From Aulostomus chinensis (lineage: Eukaryota; Chordata; Actinopteri; Syngnathiformes; Aulostomidae): DNA of 64,000 nt. The DNA lies in NCBI GenBank assembly GCA_037954235.1, contig JBBMOA010000002.1:22067427-22131426 (forward strand), given 5' to 3'. Numbering within the stretch: the stretch's first letter is position 1; every line of letters begins with the position of its first letter. Made by a program: the position numbers and the translations under genes. The notes under the pieces were generated by a model. It did no database searches, was not told the DNA's origin, and saw nothing but the letters and a program-made list of their open reading frames with translations. Positions 58,201 through 64,000 of this stretch are shown here, one piece after another.

Positions 58201-58268
58201 GACTGGAGAGCTGTGGTTGGTCGCTGGTGAGGACACTGGAGAGGATTCACTGCTGATGGAGGATGCAG
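40649..58268 (-). CDS. gse1: Genetic suppressor element 1 (coiled-coil GSE1), 5' end missing
   Basis: A large nuclear protein found with HDAC1/2-LSD1-CoREST (BHC) complexes. Fourteen in-phase coding exons: 58060-58268, 51544-51710, 51156-51356, 49735-49902, 49259-49629, 48821-49151, 46902-47500, 46635-46747, 46283-46547, 44359-44472, 43834-44208, 42753-43088, 42343-42446, 40649-40789 (3,494 nt, about 1,164 codons). Human GSE1 is about 1,217 aa, so only the N-terminal exon(s) lie beyond the right edge; the first exon here starts in phase 1. Landmarks in order: [38 protein letters not shown], a long Arg-Glu repeat, [69 protein letters not shown], an acidic [10 protein letters not shown] tract, [35 protein letters not shown], and the terminal coiled coil ending [14 protein letters not shown]. 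Intact throughout. Confidence 0.95.
40790..42342 (-). other. gse1 intron before the last coding exon
   Basis: 1.55 kb, AT-rich. A TG run at 42315-42338 lies directly downstream of the exon donor in transcript sense. Nothing else is recognisable. Confidence 0.6.
44473..46282 (-). other. gse1 intron with TG array and a TTAA-flanked element
   Basis: 1.8 kb. A TG array (44562-44611) lies about 90 bp upstream of the next exon's acceptor in transcript sense. An 843-bp candidate MITE occupies 45202-46044. The rest is unremarkable. Confidence 0.6.
45198..46048. mobile_element. Candidate MITE bounded by TTAA
   Basis: TTAA at 45198-45201 is followed by AGGTCACCTAGAATG. The right end is CTCTCTATGGCACCT followed by TTAA (46045-46048). 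The ends match as inverted repeats at about 10 of 15 positions, with AGGT perfect. A TTAA duplication is the piggyBac signature. The inner part is GC-richer than the intron and has no transposase. Confidence 0.45.
46902..47500 (-). CDS. gse1: gse1 largest exon
   Basis: 599 nt. It starts in phase 2 after TTTACAG and reads [16 protein letters not shown], then [58 protein letters not shown], and [20 protein letters not shown], ending [16 protein letters not shown]. The last part joins GYYYELDD of the next exon, as in vertebrate GSE1. The real frame near its start is not the longest ATG frame. Confidence 0.93.
47501..48820 (-). other. gse1 intron, no features
   Basis: 1.3 kb between the 599-nt exon and the exon at 48821. 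There is a short TG run at about 48208-48222. I see no element or extra exon. Confidence 0.6.
49259..49629 (-). CDS. gse1: gse1 exon encoding the Arg-Glu repeat
   Basis: It encodes [11 protein letters not shown] followed by about 70 residues of RE/KE repeats, then [20 protein letters not shown]. The repeat forms a single charged helix. The DNA is a C-T-rich imperfect CTCTCG/CTCTCT hexamer array on the plus strand, which opens long frames in other phases (Ser-Arg and Ser-Leu repeats) that are shadows. Length polymorphism is to be expected. Confidence 0.93.
49903..51155 (-). other. gse1 intron, no features
   Basis: 1.25 kb of AT-rich intron without recognisable elements. A T/A-rich segment lies at about 50880-51000. 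Confidence 0.55.
52249..52345. repeat. CA microsatellite with GCATGCG interruptions
   Basis: ACACAC runs interrupted by GCATAC and GCATGCGCGC units. The Cys/Val and His/Thr frames over it are repeat artefacts. Confidence 0.95.
53653..53901 (-). mobile_element. tRNA-derived SINE, 5' (head) portion, minus orientation
   Basis: On the minus strand it starts GGCAGCACGGTGCTGCAGTGG (tRNA-like A box) and then TTCCGGGTTTGAGCCC (B-box region). The unique body with CTCCCACAGTCCAAAGACAT follows, ending near GTTGGCCCTGGAAGG. It is a truncated copy of the family at 54836-55200. Confidence 0.75.
54836..55200 (-). mobile_element. tRNA-derived SINE, full length, minus orientation
   Basis: The minus strand starts GGGGCGGCACGGTGGTGCAG and has a B box GGTTCGAGC. 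The body is the same as in the copy 1.2 kb away. It continues through GTGACCTGTCCAGAGTG and GGGATAGGCTCCAG to a tail of GATG units. This SINE family is very common in fish genomes. Confidence 0.8.
58060..58268 (-). CDS. gse1: gse1 exon with Ser/Pro-rich conserved N-terminal block
   Basis: The most 5' gse1 exon in the window. It starts CT in phase 1 after CTCTCCAG and ends phase 0 at CGCCAG before GTGAAT. It encodes [48 protein letters not shown] and [10 protein letters not shown], close to the vertebrate GSE1 N-terminal third. It is separated from the next exon by a 6.3 kb intron. Confidence 0.92.
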
Positions 58269-58552
58269 CTGGAGAGTGACAGAAACAACTGAAATTAGTA
58301 CAGTGAGACAGCAAAGAAGCAAGGATGCTGATAGCATGAGTTCTGCTTCTAAATTTATCAGTAATGTAAATGTAACAAAATTGTGTGATCTTGTAGTTCC
58401 AAAACTCCAGGTAATAAAAGAGGAGGGATTGCAGCTCTACAACAGCAACAAATAACACACAGAGGACCAGATGGATGGCCCTAGGCCTCTATTATAAAGT
58501 GACAGTGATCAGGATGAGCAGCCCTGTGAGAGCCACACAACCTTGACATGCA

Positions 58553-58597
<45 letters not shown>

Positions 58598-58675
58598 TTG
58601 AGCATGAAACAGTCATCCTAAATGCATATATAGTTATTGGTGCTTCTAGCCATACACAGTTGTCTTCCTCTCCTT

Positions 58676-58734
<59 letters not shown>

Positions 58735-60532
58735 CAGGTGATGAAAAGCTCGCCCAAAGAGCTTCTCTGCTGTGGCTGTGCCACATTAACAAAGCCCTCC
58801 AGGGAGACCAGGGTCACGGTCTGGTCACATGCCTCCCTTTCTATGCTTTCTCACTTTGTAGTTCCAATGCTCAAATTATATGCTCACAATCAAATATCAC
58901 TGCAATGTCATATTTTGACCACATGAGTTCACTTCGCCATGTATAGCCACCCTAACCCCCCTAACCCCCCCCCCCCCACACACACACACACACAGTTCCC
59001 AGTCCCTGCAAGTACAGTATTATATATCAAACTGGGTCACAACCCTCTAAACGTGACACACACTTCAGTGCTGCAGCATCAAGGACAGCAGGAGATGGGT
59101 GCTTGTGTGTGACCTTGTGTGCTTACACGCACCTATGTAAAAAACAGAAGTTGAACCCTCAGGCCAGTTTCAGGTCTATTTCCTCTCCAGTTATCACCAT
59201 TAGAACAAAAATCAAAGTTGTCAACCCCAGTGCCCACTGCCCACACATTTATTTTTTTTTTTTTTACTTTGCTTCCGTTTCGGAGGCAGCATTACCTAAC
59301 AGACATTAGCTTATGATAGGTGCGGTCAGGATATCGACTCATTCTTAACACCTCATACTGAGTAATACCACTAAATAATGGAAAGAATCAATAATTGCAG
59401 CAAGGTGACGGTCTGGAGACAATCTGAAAATCTATGGAGCCAAGAATGGTGGTGGTGGTGGTGATGGGGGGGGGGGGGGGGGTTGCAGATGAAGGAGATG
59501 TGTGAGGGTAAGATGGTGATGACACATGTGAGGTGAGACATGAAAATGAAAAATGAAATCAGGTGGGGAGGGATTTGATGAAAGAAGAAAAAACACAGCA
59601 AGTGAGAGTGCAAAAGAGGTGCGAGGTGAGGTGGAGATGGAGCTGAGAGGGAAGCAGAGAGATAAGGGGTGCAGATGGGTGAGTGGGTGGCGGGGATAGG
59701 GGATGGTGAAAGGGGGAGGGGGGGTTATGGCAGGGCGAGCATATCTTGTCTGCACAATGGCAATTAGTGGCTTAATCCTCCCCCCTCACCTCGGAGACCC
59801 ATTACTTTCCCCTGCAAGACTAGGCCAATCAATAGCTGCCCACTCAGCCTGGGGAATGGAGCTACACTTAATACAGCTCTTGTGTCACTGCCTATTCACT
59901 CACGCAGACACACACACACTCACACATACACACTCACAACAGCCATACACAAGACTGGGGGAACAAATAAGGCTGGAAGGAGGGAAGAGGTGTGTGGGGG
60001 GGTGATCACAGTAATGCTGAACTGCTAAGCAACAGACCTCCACTCCATCTATTTCTCTCACCTCCCCTCTCTTCCCATCTCTTCCTCCTCCTTCTCCATG
60101 TAGAGGCAGAGCAGACTGGAGAAGAGGCAGGACAGACTAAATAATTAAGAGAGCAGGAGGAGAGGCAGGTGAGGGGGAAAAAGGAAATAAAAGAGACTAG
60201 GAGCCGTCTACCAACAGTGTTATTTTCTTTCAGAAGCTTCTTGCATACGTCCTTCCTTAAATATATAAACGAAAAACTCAAAACAGCGATTATTCCTTTA
60301 TACTGCTTCCTCCTCCTCTCCTACAATAGCCCTCACAGTCACTACTCCCACCTCCTCCTCATCCATTTCCTCCTGTTCTTTAAACCCTTTCCTTTGCTTT
60401 TTACACAGCAGATAAACTCAACCTGTTAGGCTCAAGGGGCAAGTTTCCTTAATACATTTATTTTCAGTCAATAATGATGATGATGTCAGACAATGCGGTT
60501 TACTATGTACACACACACACACATACACATAC

Positions 60533-60581
<49 letters not shown>

Positions 60582-60692
60582 TATATATACACACACACAC
60601 ACACATATATATATACACATATATACACACACACACATATATATATACACATATATACACACACACACACACACATATATATACACATATAT

Positions 60693-60724
<32 letters not shown>

Positions 60725-62403
60725 GAAAAATGATCTATGTTCATAAACCTTGCATATTACATCTCTATACATCCTCCAGGATTTTCTCTTGTCCAGCCCC
60801 CTCTAATTTCCACATCAATCACTTTCATTTCCCCTATCTGACATCCCAGTGCCATCTGATACAGCCAAATCTAATGCGGTTGCCACCGAATGAATGTCAT
60901 TTCTACTCCATGCTCCTCCCCTTCCATCTCTCTAAAGAAAGAGAGAGAGAGAGAGAGAGAGAAGCCACACATGCTAGCCCTGTAGGCAAAGCAGGAGGAG
61001 GAGAGAAGCAGAGGCCTTCATCTCAGTCTAAAATAGCCTCATCTCATCTCCACCAGCACTTTATGATTGTCACATGTATGTGGTGATGGTGGAGTCAGTT
61101 ACCAAATGTGGTACCTTCCAGCTGAAGTACACCAGTACTACAGATTCACATAAAAATGAAATCTATTCCAAAATCCAGCGACTTCAGGACAGAGAAAGGG
61201 GAGAGAGGCTCTGAAGCTTTTGTTCAAGTCACAGGGTGTTGTTGAGCAGATAGCTGACACAAGTGTGAGTACACTTTCAAAACTTGACAAAGATACAATA
61301 TTTGTAATGTCATTCCAAAATCTGTCAAGGGCAACATGTCTAACCTGAGGACGCTTTGTTAGCTGTGTAACAGCCAAGTCCCCTGCAGCTGCTGCAGGTA
61401 ACTTTAGCACGCCAGCAGCTAGCACCCACACAGTTGAACACCTCAAGAAGGACTTGACTTTAAGTGAGGCATCAACACATTCACCAGTATCTTCAGGAAG
61501 ATGATTAGCTCATCTTCTAAGTTATGGTTGGAGACACTTGGGCCTATTGGTGAATGTTAGCCTAGCATTTTTACTAAAAAGTGAAAAAAGGTCCAGTTGA
61601 GCACTGGTAGAGATTTCAGGTACTGGCATTATTTGAAATTTAAATGTAACCAAAGGCGAGGTCATGAGGACGTAAAGGGAGTGAGGGAGAGAGAAGGATG
61701 GAAGAGGTAGAGATAGAGGGAAAGAGAATAGAAAAGGAGGAAGAGAAAATGAGAGACTGCTGCCTCAGTCTCATGCTATGTGTGATTAATGTGAAGCTCC
61801 TTTCTCTATCGCCTCCTCTATTACCAGTCTCTGCTCTCCCAGACTGCCTCCACACTTGACCGCTCAAGCTGAGCCACACATGCGCTCACACACACATTCA
61901 AACGACAGCACCAACAGCTCAACAAACAAACCAACCAAACTGTGGTCAGAGGTTGTGGCTGAGTGTCCCTGCGTAGATGGCACCTTTTACCTTCAGCTAC
62001 TGACCTAATCCAAAAGCCAAAAAAGTCACCGCAGCTCTTCAGCTGTTTCAGTGTGAGAGTCCAACAGCTGTAACAGTGAATCCCTTTGGATCACTGAGCT
62101 TCCACTACCTAAAATGGTTTTCTGTTGCCAAATGGCCCTTATACCCAGCCTCTGCCACGGCCACCTCCACTAACAGCACCTTTGCCAAACAGCCAGCCAG
62201 CCCCAGCTCTGCCAGGCAGAGGGTGCTCTTCTCCAACCCGCCAAAACACCCACCACACCCCACTCCTCCTCCGTCTCAGCATGCATTACAACAACATCAG
62301 CACTTAATTAAACAGTCCATTTCACACCTGGTGTGCATAGCAGTGCCCAGCCAACCCTGCATCCATATGCCACTGCACCAGCACCGTGCACTTTTACCCA
62401 CAG

Positions 62404-62454
<51 letters not shown>

Positions 62455-63017
62455 ATTCACTGATGAACACTGCACACTGCACACACCTGCTACGACAGTC
62501 TTGGCCATGCACTGACAACACAACACAAAGCCTGTAATCTGCATCACTGTGTGGGGGGAGGGGAGAGACACAGTGTGTTTTGATGTGCCAGCGAGGGAAA
62601 GGAAGACGGTACAAGATGGCGGCTGGAAATAAGGGGAGCAATCCTCTATGCCTTCTGCTGACTGTACAAACTGTATATTATGTTTAAATGTGGCTTCACT
62701 GTTGCACTGCTCAAGAGAGTCATTAAAAATGTAGAGTTTTGGAGTGTGTGTGTGTGTGTGTGTGGGGGGGGGGGGCGTGCAAATGAGCTTGTTTGTGAGT
62801 GTTTCACTTACTGTCACAGCCTGAAGGGTTTTGCCTTGAAGAAACAACACACACCCACACCCACACCCACACCCACACACACCACATCAAGACGGTAAGC
62901 TCCAGGCAGGCTCCAGATGGAGAGGTCAGAGACACACTGCCTCACTGTCCCAGCATGCTCTGGGCTCCCAGAAACAAGGGGAGCCTCTGGCCACACACAC
63001 AGATGCACGCACGCACG

Positions 63018-63051
<34 letters not shown>

Positions 63052-64000
63052 GATGCACGCACGCACGCGCACACACCAATGTAAAGATACACACAATCTG
63101 ACAAACACCTCACGTTTTCACAAATCTGCTAATTACTTCCGATTCCTCTTCTTACCAGCCAATTCACTCCAACTATCTTGTACTCTTTTATTCTCTCTCC
63201 AGGCAGTTCACTACAGTTGGTATGAAACCAGTCGGGAAATTCTGGTGGTGTGTATCTATCAGCAAGAAGTGTGAGAAGAAACAACTGAGAGGATTAGACC
63301 CAGATCTGCCTAATTAATCAGATATCAGCAGGATTGCCTTTCTGAGGGAGTGTGTTATCTGTGTTTTCGTGTGTGGTGTGCTTGCATGCATATGTCAGTG
63401 CCGTTGTGTGTGTTCATGGGATGAGTGTGTGTCCTTTATACTGCTCTAATACTCATTATCCATCACCTCTCTTCTTCAGAGCCCCCAACACTCCGCACTC
63501 ATAGCGGTATTCATTAGACTCGCTACAGACAAGTCACAATGCGGGGAAGTGCGTGTGTATAAGCAGTGGTCGTGTTCAGTTTAGCAACTGGTGATACTAG
63601 AACTCCTAACCTATCCAATTCCTCCAGGCCATGGGACCATGAGTCACAGTACCCCATATATCCCGCACCTTAAAGCATCAACCGCAGGATGAGAGATCGA
63701 GTCAGCGTAGCTAATGAAAAGACAACAGGCTGCAGCACGCCAACAAATCACAAGGCTTACGCAGTTGCAAAGACAACTGTTTGTATGTGAGGGGGTGTTT
63801 GAGTGTGTGTGTTGCCTATAAATACAGGCTCTGCAGACAGAGAGGTGGCTGGGGCTCCGGGGGCTACATGCCTCTGCCCACCCCAGAGCTATTGCACCAA
63901 CACGGAGAGTCCCCCTTATGCCCGATGATTGACTCAACCACACATCACTTCCTCCCACACCAGGCAGCACAGTCAGCAGGCCACATAGATAACAAAGGAG
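58269..64000 (-). other. gse1 intron to the right edge
   Basis: 5.7 kb with no exon that I can support. I looked for the expected upstream GSE1 block (AALRKLAKQ-type) and did not find it. It is rich in simple repeats: CA (58556-58592, 58679-58731, 62405-62452), TG (62744-62763), a TA/CA compound tract (60509-60724), CCACAC units (62849-62880), CACG/CGCA units (63001-63074), and poly-G/C runs (58965-58977, 59466-59482 and 62764-62775). Confidence 0.6.
60509..60724. repeat. TA/CA compound microsatellite
   Basis: Alternating blocks of ACACAC and ATATAT over about 215 bp, wholly purine-pyrimidine alternating. All frames over it (Tyr/Cys/Val or Thr/His/Ile) are artefacts. Confidence 0.95.

Noticed and set aside
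60418..60772. Frames rich in Tyr/Val/Cys or Thr/His over the TA/CA tract
   Set aside because: Microsatellite translation only.
62076..62537. 153-codon plus-strand frame, Pro/His/Thr-rich
   Set aside because: Runs into a CA array, has no domain, and lies in a gse1 intron; I could not match it to the missing gse1 N-terminus on either strand.

Overview
The window is nuclear DNA from a vertebrate, almost certainly a ray-finned (teleost-type) fish. It has multi-exon genes with GT-AG introns, dense CA/TG microsatellites, several tRNA-derived SINE copies, LINE and hAT remnants, and proteins that read as fish orthologues. The gene order, left to right, is irf8 (minus, first coding exon only), a dusp22a-like phosphatase (minus, complete), cox4i1 (minus, complete), emc8 (plus, complete), gins2 (plus, complete) and gse1 (minus, about the last 1,160 codons; 5' end beyond the right edge). 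This is the vertebrate IRF8-COX4I1-EMC8-GINS2-GSE1 block (human 16q24.1) with a DUSP22-family gene between irf8 and cox4i1.

Region by region: 1-700 holds the irf8 first coding exon and promoter. 3.3-25.5 kb is dusp22a, seven coding exons whose first exon (7 codons) is separated from the rest by a 12.3 kb intron. That intron holds two copies of a 21-bp minisatellite module, a LINE split by a short hAT element, and a 23-bp minisatellite split by a second LINE and a SINE. 25.8-27.1 kb holds a third, decayed copy of the module between two direct repeats. 27.6-30.1 kb is cox4i1, head to head with emc8 (30.5-32.8 kb) across a compact shared promoter. 34.7-38.1 kb is gins2. 38.1-64 kb is gse1: a long 3' UTR, 14 coding exons (40.6-58.3 kb) and intron sequence to the right edge.

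The genes do not form one pathway. irf8 is a haematopoietic transcription factor, dusp22a a myristoylated signalling phosphatase, cox4i1 a respiratory chain subunit, emc8 part of the ER membrane protein insertase, gins2 part of the replicative helicase, and gse1 a chromatin co-repressor-associated protein. They are linked by ancient synteny. The cox4i1/emc8 pair probably shares a promoter, and gins2 and gse1 converge tail to tail.

I found no new multi-gene system. The most unusual material is the nested repeat architecture of dusp22a intron 1, an 84-bp near-identical inverted copy shared between two dusp22a introns, a 43-bp intronic hairpin, and a hammerhead-ribozyme-like motif inside a foldback repeat.
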